From Micrococcales bacterium (GTDB taxonomy: Bacteria > Actinomycetota > Actinomycetes > Actinomycetales > Microbacteriaceae), in the NCBI GenBank assembly GCA_017306245.1, contig JAFKIY010000004.1, positions 62,001-126,000 on the forward strand: DNA of 64,000 nucleotides, in the 5' to 3' direction. The notes under the pieces are model-generated. The model worked only from the letters and a program-made list of their open reading frames with translations, searched no databases and was not told where the DNA came from. Of the stretch, positions 18,197 through 26,265 are shown piece by piece. The translations under genes and the position numbers were made by a program. Position 1 is the first letter of the stretch, and each line of letters begins with the position of its first letter.

Positions 18197-18952
18197 TCAG
18201 GTGGCGGTGAAGCCGCCGGTCGGGTTGAACGAGGGGTCGAGGGCGAACGGGTCCTGCACCCGGCTGGACCGATCCGATGCCGCCACCGCGCGCGCGAACA
18301 GGATGGACGCCCGCTCGATACGCTCTGGCAGGGAGGCGAGCGAGTTGTTTGACGCGTTCGCGTCCCCCGCGCTTCCCCAGTCGGCTGAGGCCGCGTACAC
18401 TCCCGTGGGGATGACGTCGGCCCGCAGGTAGGTGAACAGCGGGCGCAGCGCGTAATCGAGTGCGAGCGAGTGGCGGGGAGTTCCGCCGGTCGCGCCGATC
18501 AGGACGGGCATCCCCTCGAGGGACTCGGGGTCCACGATGTCGAAGAACGACTTGAACAGCCCGCTGTAACTCGCGGCGAAAATCGGGCTCACCGCGATGA
18601 GTCCGTCGGCACCGATGACGGTTTCCAGCACGCCTCCCAGCGCGGGGCTCGGGAATCCGGCGAGCATGTTGTTGGTGATGTCGCGCGCGTGGTCGCGAAA
18701 CTCAATGGTTTCGACCTGCACGCGGATGCCCTGATCCTCCAGGCGGCGAACGGTGGCCTGTGCGAGCCTGTCGGCCAGCATCCGTGTCGACGACGGCTGG
18801 CTCAACCCTGCCGACACGACCGCGATCCGGCGCACCGTTCCCTCGGCCGGCGCAGTGTGTGTTTCAGACACCGCGCTCGCCTCGGAAGCAGCGCTCGCCT
18901 CGGAAGCAGCCCCTCCCTGTTGTGCAGGACTTTCTGCCGATTCCCCGGTCAC
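18197..18952 (-). CDS. CE1759-family FMN reductase
   Basis: A 251-residue NAD(P)H-dependent FMN reductase with a flavodoxin-like fold: SAGLSQPSSTRMLADRL at the phosphate loop and GADGLIAVSPIFAASYSGLFKSFFD at the flavin site. It is the second gene of a coupled pair with the luciferase-like monooxygenase, overlapping it by four bases (GTGA), and presumably supplies reduced FMN. The first ~35 residues are a low-complexity Ala/Ser/Glu stretch encoded partly by an exact tandem repeat, so the true N-terminus could be later. Confidence 0.85.
   Translation of the reverse strand: MTGESAESPAQQGGAASEASAASEASAVSETHTAPAEGTVRRIAVVSAGLSQPSSTRMLADRLAQATVRRLEDQGIRVQVETIEFRDHARDITNNMLAGFPSPALGGVLETVIGADGLIAVSPIFAASYSGLFKSFFDIVDPESLEGMPVLIGATGGTPRHSLALDYALRPLFTYLRADVIPTGVYAASADWGSAGDANASNNSLASLPERIERASILFARAVAASDRSSRVQDPFALDPSFNPTGGFTAT
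18873..18908. repeat. Perfect 18-bp tandem repeat (two copies) in FMN reductase gene
   Basis: 18873-18890 and 18891-18908 are identical 18-mers (GCGCTCGCCTCGGAAGCA). They encode the repeated A/S/E peptide unit near the N-terminus. The in-frame unit length makes copy-number change by slippage tolerable. Confidence 0.85.
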
Positions 18953-20103
18953 TTGGCGCCATCCAGGGCTGTTTCGGCCGGATTGTCCTGCACAACAGGA
19001 TTCGCGGCGTCGGAAGAGAGGGCCGCATCGCGGGCGGCGACCCGCGCGGCGTGCGTCGGGCCGTCCGGAACCTGCGCTGGGCGATCCGTCGCGAACTCCC
19101 TGCGCAACGCGGGAACGACTTCGCTGCCGAGAATGTCGAGCTGCTCCAGTACGACTTTGAGCGGGAGACCGGCGTGGTCCATCAGGAACAACTGGCGCTG
19201 GTAGTTGCCGAAACTGTCGCGCATGCTCGCGTAGCGGTCGATGATCTCCTGCGGGCTGCCGACCGTGAGCGGGGTCTGGGCCGTGAACTCCTCCAGGGAG
19301 GGGCCGTGGCCGTACACGGGTGCGTTGTCGAAGTACGGTCGGAACTCGTCCACCGCATCCTGCGACTTCGGCCGCATGAACACCTGGCCGCCGAGGCCGA
19401 CGATGGCCTGGTCTGCGCTGCCGTGGCCGTAGTGCTCGAAGCGCTGGCGGTACAGACCGATGAGCCGCATGTAGTGCTCTTTCGGCCAGAAGATGTTGTT
19501 CGCGAAGAAACCGTCACCGTAAAACGCGGCCTGTTCCGCGATCTCCGGGGAGCGGATGCTGCCGTGCCACACGAACGGCGCCACGCCATCCAGAGGCCTG
19601 GGCGTGGACGTGAAGCCCTGCAGCGGGGTGCGGAACTGGCCGCTCCAGTCGACGACGTCTTCGTGCCACAGTTTGTGAAGCAGCGCGTAGTTTTCCACGG
19701 CGAGCGGGATCCCCTGGCGGATGTCCTGCCCGAACCACGGGTACACGGGGCCGGTGTTGCCGCGCCCGAGCATGATGTCGACGCGGCCGTCGGCGAGGTG
19801 CTGAAGCATGGCGAAGTCTTCGGAAATCTTCACCGGGTCGTTTGTGGTGATGAGCGTCGTCGACGTGGACAGGAGAAGCTTCTTCGTTTGGGCCGCGATG
19901 TATCCGAGCATCGTCGTCGGCGAGCTCGGCACGAACGGCGGGTTGTGGTGCTCTCCCGTGGCGAACACGTCGAGCCCGACCTCTTCGGCTTTGAGGGCGA
20001 TCGCGACCATCGACTTGATGCGCTCGTGCTCGCTCGGCGCCCGGCCGGTGGTGGGGTCTGTCGTGACATCACCGATGGTGAATACTCCGAATTGGACGGT
20101 CAT
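18949..20103 (-). CDS. CE1758-family FMN-dependent luciferase-like monooxygenase
   Basis: A 384-residue luciferase-superfamily protein opening QFGVFTIGDVTTDPTTG, a hallmark of the CE1758 group. It then has TGEHHNPPFVPSSPTTMLGY and LADGRVDIMLGRGNTGPVYPWFG. Start ATG 20103 is chosen; fifteen further in-frame codons upstream lack family similarity. It is coupled by a four-base overlap to the FMN reductase gene, forming a two-component flavin monooxygenase. Substrate unknown. Confidence 0.88.
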   Translation of the reverse strand: MTVQFGVFTIGDVTTDPTTGRAPSEHERIKSMVAIALKAEEVGLDVFATGEHHNPPFVPSSPTTMLGYIAAQTKKLLLSTSTTLITTNDPVKISEDFAMLQHLADGRVDIMLGRGNTGPVYPWFGQDIRQGIPLAVENYALLHKLWHEDVVDWSGQFRTPLQGFTSTPRPLDGVAPFVWHGSIRSPEIAEQAAFYGDGFFANNIFWPKEHYMRLIGLYRQRFEHYGHGSADQAIVGLGGQVFMRPKSQDAVDEFRPYFDNAPVYGHGPSLEEFTAQTPLTVGSPQEIIDRYASMRDSFGNYQRQLFLMDHAGLPLKVVLEQLDILGSEVVPALRREFATDRPAQVPDGPTHAARVAARDAALSSDAANPVVQDNPAETALDGAK

Positions 20104-20212
20104 GGGCTGCGTGGCCTTTCGTGGTTCGAGCGCGGTCGATACTGGCAACGAATACCGCGTCGAAAGTATTCCCGAACTGGACTATGCCCAGTGGTTTCAC
20201 CGCTCACTCCGA

Positions 20213-20218
20213 TATGGT
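20213..20218 (+). promoter_or_regulatory. -10 element and start-adjacent hairpin of baeRF gene
   Basis: TATGGT-CGGAGC-ATG fits the leaderless arrangement. The same bases lie in an inverted repeat CTCCGA-TATGG-TCGGAG (20207-20223). A transcript starting further upstream would fold this hairpin directly before the ATG. Confidence 0.42.
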
Positions 20219-20224
20219 CGGAGC

Positions 20225-21337
20225 ATGCGCCTCACACTTCCCACAGACCTTGACCTGACCGACTTGACCAAGCACCGCGATGCCGGGAGCGCGAGCATCT
20301 ACCTGCCGTCGACGCCGATCACGCGCGACGTGGATGCGGTGCAAATCGAGTTGAAGAACGCGGCGTCCGAGGTGGACACCCAGTTGAGAGGACTCGGCAT
20401 CCACAAGAAGCAGGTGGATGATGTCGCGAAGTCGCTCGATGGCCTTCAATCCGACCGGGAATTCTGGGGATTCCAGGGGCATTCCCTGGCGATCTTCGTC
20501 GCCCCCGGCGTTTTGCGAGCATTCCGTCTGGCGAACTCGCTGCAACCGCTCGTAGCGGTGGGCGACCGGTTCGATGTCGGACCGTTGCTGCGCTCCGTGA
20601 CGTTCTCCAATAGCGGCTACGTGCTTTCCGTTGCGGAAGGGCGCACCCGCCTCCTTGAATTGTCTGCGGATGCACGCCCGATCGAACTCGAACTCGACCT
20701 GCCCGATGAAGCGGAGGGCGTACTCGACGACCCGAAGTATCAGGGGCGATTCGACCGCCACCGCGCCGACGGCACGACCGGGGACCGAATCGAACGGGAA
20801 CGTTTCTGCCGTCTGGTACAGGATGCCGTACTCCCTCACCTGGCCGATTCGACGTTGCCCATGATTCTCGCCGCCAGTGCGGACCTTGAACCTGCGTACC
20901 GCGCGGTCAACACGTATCGGGGCCTTCTCGATCAGGGCATCAGAGCCAACCCGGAGGCGTTCAGCGCAGACGACCTGAACTCGCGCGCCCGCGCCATCCT
21001 CGACGCCCACTACGCATCGAAGCTGGCGGATTGGCGCGAACGGTTCGGAACCCTGCGCAGCAACGGGCTCGCCACGAGCCAGCTCAGCGAGGTCGCCCGC
21101 GCGGCGACCGCATCCGGGGTTGCGGAGCTCCTGTTCGACATGGATTCGGCCCTTGAGGGGTCCATCGATGACTCCGGCGTCGTGCGGGAGGTAAGCGAGC
21201 CGGATGCAGAGAACTACGGCATCGTCGACGAGATCGCGGCCAGGGTGCTGCGATCCGGCGGAACTGTGAAGGCCGTTCGTGCCAGCGACCTGCCCGATGA
21301 CACCCCGGTCGCCGCGACCCTGCGCTACCCCATGTAA
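20225..21337 (+). CDS. baeRF-type (bacterial eRF1-like) protein
   Basis: A 370-residue protein. The opening region (SIYLPSTPITRDVDAVQIELKNA) and the order of domains match the bacterial archaeo-eukaryotic release factor (baeRF) families: an N-terminal Sm-like part, a middle RNase H-fold domain (VLSVAEGRTRLLEL) and an L7Ae-like C-terminal part (ASGVAELLFDMDSALEG). These families are predicted ribosome-associated rescue or hibernation factors; function is largely untested. The ATG at 20225 is chosen from the family start and promoter; the longer in-frame reading upstream runs through the neighbour. Confidence 0.75.
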   Translation: MRLTLPTDLDLTDLTKHRDAGSASIYLPSTPITRDVDAVQIELKNAASEVDTQLRGLGIHKKQVDDVAKSLDGLQSDREFWGFQGHSLAIFVAPGVLRAFRLANSLQPLVAVGDRFDVGPLLRSVTFSNSGYVLSVAEGRTRLLELSADARPIELELDLPDEAEGVLDDPKYQGRFDRHRADGTTGDRIERERFCRLVQDAVLPHLADSTLPMILAASADLEPAYRAVNTYRGLLDQGIRANPEAFSADDLNSRARAILDAHYASKLADWRERFGTLRSNGLATSQLSEVARAATASGVAELLFDMDSALEGSIDDSGVVREVSEPDAENYGIVDEIAARVLRSGGTVKAVRASDLPDDTPVAATLRYPM

Positions 21338-21381
21338 AGCTCGGAAAATCCTGACGTTCACCATCGATTACGGAGGCACCA

Positions 21382-21945
21382 ATGACCATCGACGACACCG
21401 TTGCGCAACGCATCACCAAGACGATGAAGGGCACGCTCATCGCCGTGTCGATCATCGGCATCATTCTGGGAATTTTGGCGCTCGTCTGGCCGGGCGCGAC
21501 CCTGCTCACCGTTGCCATCCTGTTCGGAAGTTACCTGATCGCGGCGGGTGTATTCCGGGTGAGTGCGGCCATCACGGCGGATTCGCTGAGCGCCGGAGTC
21601 CGCTGGCTGCTGGGCATCCTCGGCGTGCTCATCATCGTGGCCGGAATCATCAGTCTCGCCAACCCGTTCCGCTCACTCATCGTTCTCGCCTTCGTCATTG
21701 GGATCGGCTGGATCCTCGACGGGATCGTCGACATCGGCGCCGGAGCAGCCGGCACGACGCGGGGACCGCGGTGGCTCGCCGTGGTCAGCGGGGTGGTGTC
21801 GATCATCGCGGGCATTGTGATCTTCCTGCTGCCGGGGCTCGCGATCGCCACGTTCATCCTGTTCGGAGCGATTCTCCTCATCGTGGTCAGCGCCACCACC
21901 TTGCTCACGCTGCCGTTCCGCGGCAAGAACGCTGCGGCAGTGTAG
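21382..21945 (+). CDS. HdeD/DUF308-family membrane protein
   Basis: A 187-residue protein with six regularly spaced transmembrane helices. The second half repeats the first (GSYLIAAGVFRVSAAI; FVIGIGWILDGIVDIGAGA), as in HdeD, a membrane protein linked to acid resistance in E. coli. GGAGG lies eight bases before the ATG. It follows the baeRF gene by 44 bases and may be co-transcribed. The stress role is inferred from the family. Confidence 0.85.
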   Translation: MTIDDTVAQRITKTMKGTLIAVSIIGIILGILALVWPGATLLTVAILFGSYLIAAGVFRVSAAITADSLSAGVRWLLGILGVLIIVAGIISLANPFRSLIVLAFVIGIGWILDGIVDIGAGAAGTTRGPRWLAVVSGVVSIIAGIVIFLLPGLAIATFILFGAILLIVVSATTLLTLPFRGKNAAAV

Positions 21946-21964
21946 CGACGACGACGTTTCTGAT

Positions 21965-23035
21965 CTATTTTCCGGCCAGCTCTGCCGCGAGCAGTTCAAG
22001 CGTGCGCAGGCGGCCGGGTGCGGTGCGCGCGTCGGCGTCAGCGTGCGCCGACGCTCCGGGCGAAACCATGACCTCGTCGACATCGAACTGGGCCGCGAGG
22101 GCACGGATGCGGGCCGCAGCCGGCTCGGCGGCATCGATGACCCATCGCTCCTTCATGCGGTCCATGAGAGCCTGCATGGGCGGGGTCACCTCTGTCGCCG
22201 CCGCCTGCTCGACCGTGAGTTGCGGCCCGAGCGGCAGCCCGCTGCGCAGCCTTGCCATCTGCTGAAGTTGTGGGAGCGCCAGGGCGCGGGCTTCCTCCGC
22301 GGTGTCGGCGACGACGGCGTTCACGGTGAGGAACGTGCGAGGACGGTCGAGAGAGGCGCTCGCGGTGAACCCGCTGCGATACAGTTCCAGCGCCTGTGCG
22401 GTGCCCTCGCCCGAGAAGTGGTGGGCGAAGACGTAGGGAAGGCCGAGCTGGGCGGCCAGGCGCGCGGAGTAGTCGCTCGATCCGAGCAGCCAGATTTCCG
22501 GAGTGGTTTCGGCCCGCGGCGTCGCCTTGATTTCATAACTCTGCGCGGCACGGTCGCCGCTTCCGCCGAGCTGCAGCGCCGCGCCGTCCGGGTTCAGGAG
22601 CGCGCCGATATCCCGGACGTTGGAGGGGAATGCGTCGACATCGCTCGTGGCGCCGCTCGAGCGCAATAGTGCGGTGATGACGGGGTCGCTGCCCGGTGCG
22701 CGGCCGATCCCGAGGTCGATGCGCCTCGGGAATGCAGCTTCGAGAGCCGCAAACTGTTCGGCGATCACGAGCGGCGAATGGTTCGGGAGCATGACGCCGC
22801 CGGAGCCGACCCTGATCCTGGCCGTGTTGGCCGCAATGACGCCGATCAGGATCGGCGGGTTGGTTGCCGCGACCGCGGGCATGTTGTGGTGTTCGGCGAT
22901 CCAGTATCTCTCGTAGCCGAGCTCATCCGCCCTCTGCGCGAGGGCCACGGATGCCGCGATGGCGTCCCCCGATGATTGGTTGCTGCGGACCGGGATGAGG
23001 TCGAGAACGGAGAGGCGCGGAGTCGTTGTGGTCAT
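21965..23035 (-). CDS. LLM-class oxidoreductase, MsnO8 family
   Basis: A 356-residue luciferase-superfamily flavoprotein. LSVLDLIPVRSN at the start, YWIAEHHNMPAVAATNPPILIG, and VGSGGVMLPNHSPLVIAEQFAALE followed by RIDLGIGRAPG are typical of the MsnO8-type monooxygenases. FMN or F420 cannot be decided. It is convergent with the HdeD gene and stands at the head of a minus-strand group without obvious shared function. Confidence 0.88.
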   Translation of the reverse strand: MTTTTPRLSVLDLIPVRSNQSSGDAIAASVALAQRADELGYERYWIAEHHNMPAVAATNPPILIGVIAANTARIRVGSGGVMLPNHSPLVIAEQFAALEAAFPRRIDLGIGRAPGSDPVITALLRSSGATSDVDAFPSNVRDIGALLNPDGAALQLGGSGDRAAQSYEIKATPRAETTPEIWLLGSSDYSARLAAQLGLPYVFAHHFSGEGTAQALELYRSGFTASASLDRPRTFLTVNAVVADTAEEARALALPQLQQMARLRSGLPLGPQLTVEQAAATEVTPPMQALMDRMKERWVIDAAEPAAARIRALAAQFDVDEVMVSPGASAHADADARTAPGRLRTLELLAAELAGK

Positions 23036-23051
23036 CGTGAGGGGAAACCGG

Positions 23052-23267
23052 CTAGCTGTCGCGGCTATTCCGCAGGCGTTTCAGCCACCACTGGGCGAGG
23101 TAGCTTCCGAACAGCAGGATCGCGCCAGCCACGAGCGCAGTCCGAAACAGGAATCGGAATGCGCCGGCCTGCAGGGTGAAGGCAAGCACCGCGGTGATGA
23201 CGATGATCGCGAAAACTGCGAGCCGAAACAGGTTGATGCGGGCGAGCGGTCCCGTGCGGCGTTTCAC
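23052..23267 (-). CDS. Small two-helix membrane protein
   Basis: A 71-residue protein with two hydrophobic helices (about 13-33 and 37-58) and basic ends. The GTG overlaps the TGA of the lysoplasmalogenase gene (GTGA), so the two are coupled. I do not recognise the family. A longer in-frame reading upstream is arginine/glycine-rich and unlikely to be translated. Confidence 0.6.
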   Translation of the reverse strand: MKRRTGPLARINLFRLAVFAIIVITAVLAFTLQAGAFRFLFRTALVAGAILLFGSYLAQWWLKRLRNSRDS

Positions 23268-23959
23268 GCGGCACCCGCCGCGGCGGCGGCATCCGGTTCC
23301 CGCTCGCTGCCGGCGCGCGCCCACGCCCACCTCACGACTCCGAGGGCGATGAGGACCTGGGCGGCGATGTAGGTGAGCATGATCAGGGTGTCAACCTGCC
23401 ACAGCTCGAATCCGGGGTGGAATTTGTTCAGCCCGAGGAGGGTGTCCGATGTCACGAACAGCACGCCGCCGATCGCGATGAGGCCGTTGCAGCCGAGAGC
23501 CAGCGCACCCATCCCTCCGAGTACGAGGCCGTACACGGCGACGGGTCCGAGCAGAGCGCCAGTGTACGGGGCGAGGAGCACCACGAGCGCCACCCACCAC
23601 AGGAGATATCCGGCGCCCCACAGCGGCACCCGACGCATCCGGAGTTTGCGCAGGAACACGACGATGTACGCGACGTGCGCGAGCAGGAAGCAGCCGAGCG
23701 CGACGAGGAAGCTCACATCGCCTGGGGACGCGATCCCCACGTCTCCCGCCCAAGAGAACAGGATGGCGAGGGATGCCAGCAGGGCGACTTCGGTGCGCCA
23801 GCGCGGCAGCGCGAACAGAAGGCCGGCCAGCAGGAACGGCATGAGCAACGGTTTGGTGAAGGTCGAGAGAGTGTCGGCGCCGACCGCCAGTGCAACGAGA
23901 TGCACGAGGCCGATGATCCCGTAGGGGGCGAACACTGCGGCGGTGCGCGCTCTGTTCAT
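23264..23959 (-). CDS. Lysoplasmalogenase, YhhN/TMEM86 family
   Basis: A 231-residue membrane protein with about eight helices. Family signatures are visible in order: FTKPLLMPFLLAGLLF, FSWAGDVG, LAHVAYIVVF, PVAVYGLVLGGMGA, FVTSDTLLGLNKF and TYIAAQVLIALG. Members cleave the vinyl-ether bond of lysoplasmalogens or have related lipid roles. The ATG at 23959 has TAGGGT exactly six bases upstream. Confidence 0.88.
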   Translation of the reverse strand: MNRARTAAVFAPYGIIGLVHLVALAVGADTLSTFTKPLLMPFLLAGLLFALPRWRTEVALLASLAILFSWAGDVGIASPGDVSFLVALGCFLLAHVAYIVVFLRKLRMRRVPLWGAGYLLWWVALVVLLAPYTGALLGPVAVYGLVLGGMGALALGCNGLIAIGGVLFVTSDTLLGLNKFHPGFELWQVDTLIMLTYIAAQVLIALGVVRWAWARAGSEREPDAAAAAGAA

Positions 23960-23965
23960 GCCTCG

Positions 23966-23971
23966 ACCCTA
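23966..23971 (-). promoter_or_regulatory. -10 element, leaderless promoter of lysoplasmalogenase gene
   Basis: On the minus strand TAGGGT-CGAGGC-ATG, the same hexamer and spacing as the promoter at 5323. Confidence 0.5.
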
Positions 23972-23978
23972 GTGCGGC

Positions 23979-24173
23979 TCAACCTTGTTTCGCGTCGCGT
24001 CGGAAGAGCAACCCCCTCAGCGCGACGAAGACGAGTGCGGCGACGACGGCGACGATGAGGATCTTCACGATGAAGAACACGACGCTCAGAAGCAGGTTGA
24101 CAAGCCACCACGCGATCACGATGGAGGCGATCACGCCGAGGATCGTGAGGATGAGTGCGCCGGTGCTTTTCAC
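23979..24173 (-). CDS. Small two-helix membrane protein, unknown
   Basis: A 64-residue protein with two long hydrophobic stretches (about 5-29 and 30-55) and a basic C-terminus (RGLLFRRDAKQG). I do not recognise the family. The GTG start is supported by TAGACT-CCGAAT-GTG (-10 at 24180-24185) with no ribosome binding site. It sits between the lysoplasmalogenase and DUF167 genes, each with its own promoter. Confidence 0.6.
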   Translation of the reverse strand: MKSTGALILTILGVIASIVIAWWLVNLLLSVVFFIVKILIVAVVAALVFVALRGLLFRRDAKQG

Positions 24174-24182
24174 ATTCGGAGT

Positions 24183-24416
24183 CTAACGGTCGACGCGGAC
24201 CATCTTGAGTCGCGACGAGTGGCCTCGCACAATCTCTATGCGGCTCCTGGGCACGTTGAAGTGTTTCGCGAGCAGCTCGACGACCGCAGAATTGGCCTGC
24301 CCGTCGACGGCGCGCTGCTGCACGAACACGGTGAGAATCTCGCCATCCGGCGTCAGCTCCTGCTCGATGAGCGGGCCCTTTCGGCTGCCCGGCTTGACGC
24401 GCACGGTGACGTTCAC
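24183..24416 (-). CDS. DUF167 (YggU-like) family protein
   Basis: A 77-residue protein with the family opening VTVRVKPGSRKGP and the conserved VDGQANSAVVELLAKHFNVPRSRIEIVRGHSSRLKMVRV. Structures are known for the family, but function is not. The GTG at 24416 has TAGCCT six bases upstream (24423-24428), again leaderless. It lies just downstream of the rpsO terminator. Confidence 0.88.
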   Translation of the reverse strand: MNVTVRVKPGSRKGPLIEQELTPDGEILTVFVQQRAVDGQANSAVVELLAKHFNVPRSRIEIVRGHSSRLKMVRVDR

Positions 24417-24441
24417 GGTTCGAGGCTAACCCGTGCGACGG

Positions 24442-24475
24442 AAACGGGCCGCCACCCGGAGGTGGCGGCCCGTTT
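24442..24475 (-). terminator. Rho-independent terminator of rpsO
   Basis: A perfect 15-bp stem (24442-24456 with 24461-24475) closes a CGGA loop and begins and ends in AAA/TTT. It lies 16 bases after the rpsO stop and separates it from the DUF167 gene. It could act on both strands. Confidence 0.85.
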
Positions 24476-24491
24476 GCCAGGTCTGTGCGAC

Positions 24492-24761
24492 TTATCGGCG
24501 CAGTCCGAGGCGCTCGATGAGTGCGCGGTACCGGTTGATGTCGATGTCCGACAGGTACCCGAGCAGACGGCGGCGCTGGCCCACCAGCAGAAGCAGCCCA
24601 CGACGCGAGTGGTGGTCGTGCTTGTGCTCTTTCAGGTGCTCGGTGAGGTCCTTGATTCGTGCAGACAGCATGGCAACCTGCACTTCGGGGCTTCCCGTGT
24701 CACCTGGGTGAGTGGCGTACTCGTCGATGATCGCTTTCTTGGCATCTGGTGCTAATGGCAT
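24492..24761 (-). CDS. rpsO: 30S ribosomal protein S15
   Basis: An 89-residue S15. It has the expected landmarks: [36 protein letters not shown] and [20 protein letters not shown]. It binds 16S rRNA in the platform. The ATG follows GGAGAAGGGG. TAAACT on the minus strand at 24848-24853 is a possible -10, giving a leader of about 80 bases that might carry the S15 autoregulatory structure known in other bacteria; I could not fold it. Confidence 0.98.
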   Translation of the reverse strand: MPLAPDAKKAIIDEYATHPGDTGSPEVQVAMLSARIKDLTEHLKEHKHDHHSRRGLLLLVGQRRRLLGYLSDIDINRYRALIERLGLRR

Positions 24762-24884
24762 AGACGGCCCCTTCTCCTCGTTGCGCGGCGCCGGTCACCT
24801 GCTGTGCCAGCTCTCTTTATCCGCGGCCGTTGGACGGCAACCTTGTGAGTTTAGCACCCCGGATGCCCCTGCCGCGGCCGGCGG

Positions 24885-25193
24885 CTAAAGGTGCTCTCGA
24901 AGCACTTGGGTGATCTGTGCCTCGGTGGGCGATCCGGCCAGCCGGGCCCCCGTGTTGTACACGCGGCAGGCGAGGTCGGTGGTGGTTCCGCCGTTGGGGA
25001 ACGGGTCTTCGCCGTCGATGAGGATCGTGGGGGAACCGGCGAAAGCGTACTCGGCGGCCTCTTCGGGCGTCTTCAGAAGGACGGTCTCAATAGCCACAGC
25101 CGATTTTCCGACTGCATTCAGCGCGTTTCGAAGCAGCGTGCCGGTTTCTTCCCAATTGGGACATTCGTTGATGTGAAGCAACTGGATGTTCAT
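24885..25193 (-). CDS. Small thioredoxin-fold-like protein
   Basis: A 102-residue protein beginning IQLLHINECPNWEETGTLL, followed by SPTILIDGEDPF and C-terminal TEAQITQVLREHL. The pattern (strand, Cys-Pro-Asn-Trp, helix, cis-Pro-like SPT) resembles small thioredoxin-like proteins found near mercury or arsenic genes, but only one active-site cysteine is present. The ATG has GGGGAG very close (two to three bases) and lies 13 bases after the upstream gene. Function unknown. Confidence 0.65.
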   Translation of the reverse strand: MNIQLLHINECPNWEETGTLLRNALNAVGKSAVAIETVLLKTPEEAAEYAFAGSPTILIDGEDPFPNGGTTTDLACRVYNTGARLAGSPTEAQITQVLREHL

Positions 25194-25206
25194 GGCTCCC
25201 CTGCCG

Positions 25207-25764
25207 TTACGCGGCAACCCGGTCGGCGTCGCGGCGCGGCACACGCACGCCATCGAACACGCCCGCCCGAATCGCCTGGAAAACTTCGGTTGCCGCTTCC
25301 TGGATGCGGCCCTGCCGGTGCGAAGCCTCCACCGCGGCGAGACGGCGATCCTCTTCGGTGTAGACGACATCCGCAGCAGCCACGTCATCGACCAGCTCGC
25401 CCTCCATCGCGCGGACCCACGCCGACACCACCTGGCGAAGCGTGGAGTTCCCGATCTCGACGGCGATTCGCTGGCCACGGATGAACGGCCGCACCTGAGT
25501 GATCATTGCCCGAGCCAACAGCCCCGGGGCCAGCAAATCCGCGGCCTGACGGTCGCCCACATTCTTGGGGATGCCGATCAGCGTTCCGACATCGACGACC
25601 GGGTTGTCGGCAAGCGCCGGCGAGAACGCCACCCTGTCGCCGCGCACGAAACCGTCCGCGGCGAGCCCGACATCGGTGACCGTGGCGGCAACCATGGTTC
25701 CGACCGCGTCGATGGAGACGCGCACCTGCCCCGCCATGGGGCGTCGGAGGGCTTGTGTAGTCAT
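25207..25764 (-). CDS. Miniaturised/degenerate quinone-oxidoreductase-like (MDR) protein
   Basis: A 185-residue protein, little more than half the length of zinc-less medium-chain dehydrogenases (about 320). Segments align in order with quinone oxidoreductases: GQVRVSIDAVGTMVA, DVGLAADGFVRGDRVAFS, VGDRQAADLLAPGLLARAM, then FIRGQRIAVEIGNSTLRQVVSAW where the NADPH glycine-rich loop should be, and a C-terminal EVFQAIRAGVF. The loop AAxGGVG is replaced by EIGNSTL, and about 40 N-terminal and 80 C-terminal-half residues are missing. Probably a pseudoenzyme rather than a broken gene, as the frame is intact. Confidence 0.6.
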   Translation of the reverse strand: MTTQALRRPMAGQVRVSIDAVGTMVAATVTDVGLAADGFVRGDRVAFSPALADNPVVDVGTLIGIPKNVGDRQAADLLAPGLLARAMITQVRPFIRGQRIAVEIGNSTLRQVVSAWVRAMEGELVDDVAAADVVYTEEDRRLAAVEASHRQGRIQEAATEVFQAIRAGVFDGVRVPRRDADRVAA

Positions 25765-25893
25765 ACATGGGAAAACCCGCAACAACGCCCGAGTATTCCA
25801 AAAACTCAGGCAATACCTGTGGATTTGCCGAGTAGTCTGGGGCAGGTCGCGGCAACTGCCGGCGACAACGAAGTCCTGCGGAAAGGTACGACC

Positions 25894-26241
25894 ATGGTCA
25901 CCGTTACCCTGTCCTGGCTCCTCATCATCACCATCCTCGCGGCGGCGCTTGCGCTCTTCGACGGCATCGCCCGGATGCGCGGACGCCGAAGCAACTCGAT
26001 CCTCGCGATCGCGGAACTCCTCTTCGCGCTGCTCATGCTGCTGTCGCTCTTCTTCGCATTCCCCGCACCGCTCGGCACGCTCCTGTTCGCGATCGTGCTC
26101 GAAGTGATCCTTCTGCTGATCCTGCTCATCCGCGGCACCGGCGCCAGAGGCGCCTCGACCGTGACGATCATCGCGCTCATTCTGAACTCGATCGTCGTGC
26201 TCATCGCGCTCGGCTGGCTCACCATACCCGGGCTCAGCTGA
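25894..26241 (+). CDS. Four-helix membrane protein, unknown
   Basis: A 115-residue protein with four hydrophobic helices (about 5-25, 38-58, 61-83 and 91-110) separated by short basic loops (GIARMRGRRSN). GGAAAGG lies six to eight bases upstream of the ATG at 25894. The longer in-frame reading from 25186 is on the opposite strand of two real genes and is rejected. No family recognised. Confidence 0.7.
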   Translation: MVTVTLSWLLIITILAAALALFDGIARMRGRRSNSILAIAELLFALLMLLSLFFAFPAPLGTLLFAIVLEVILLLILLIRGTGARGASTVTIIALILNSIVVLIALGWLTIPGLS

Positions 26242-26265
26242 CGCGACTCCCCCGGCGAGACCCGG

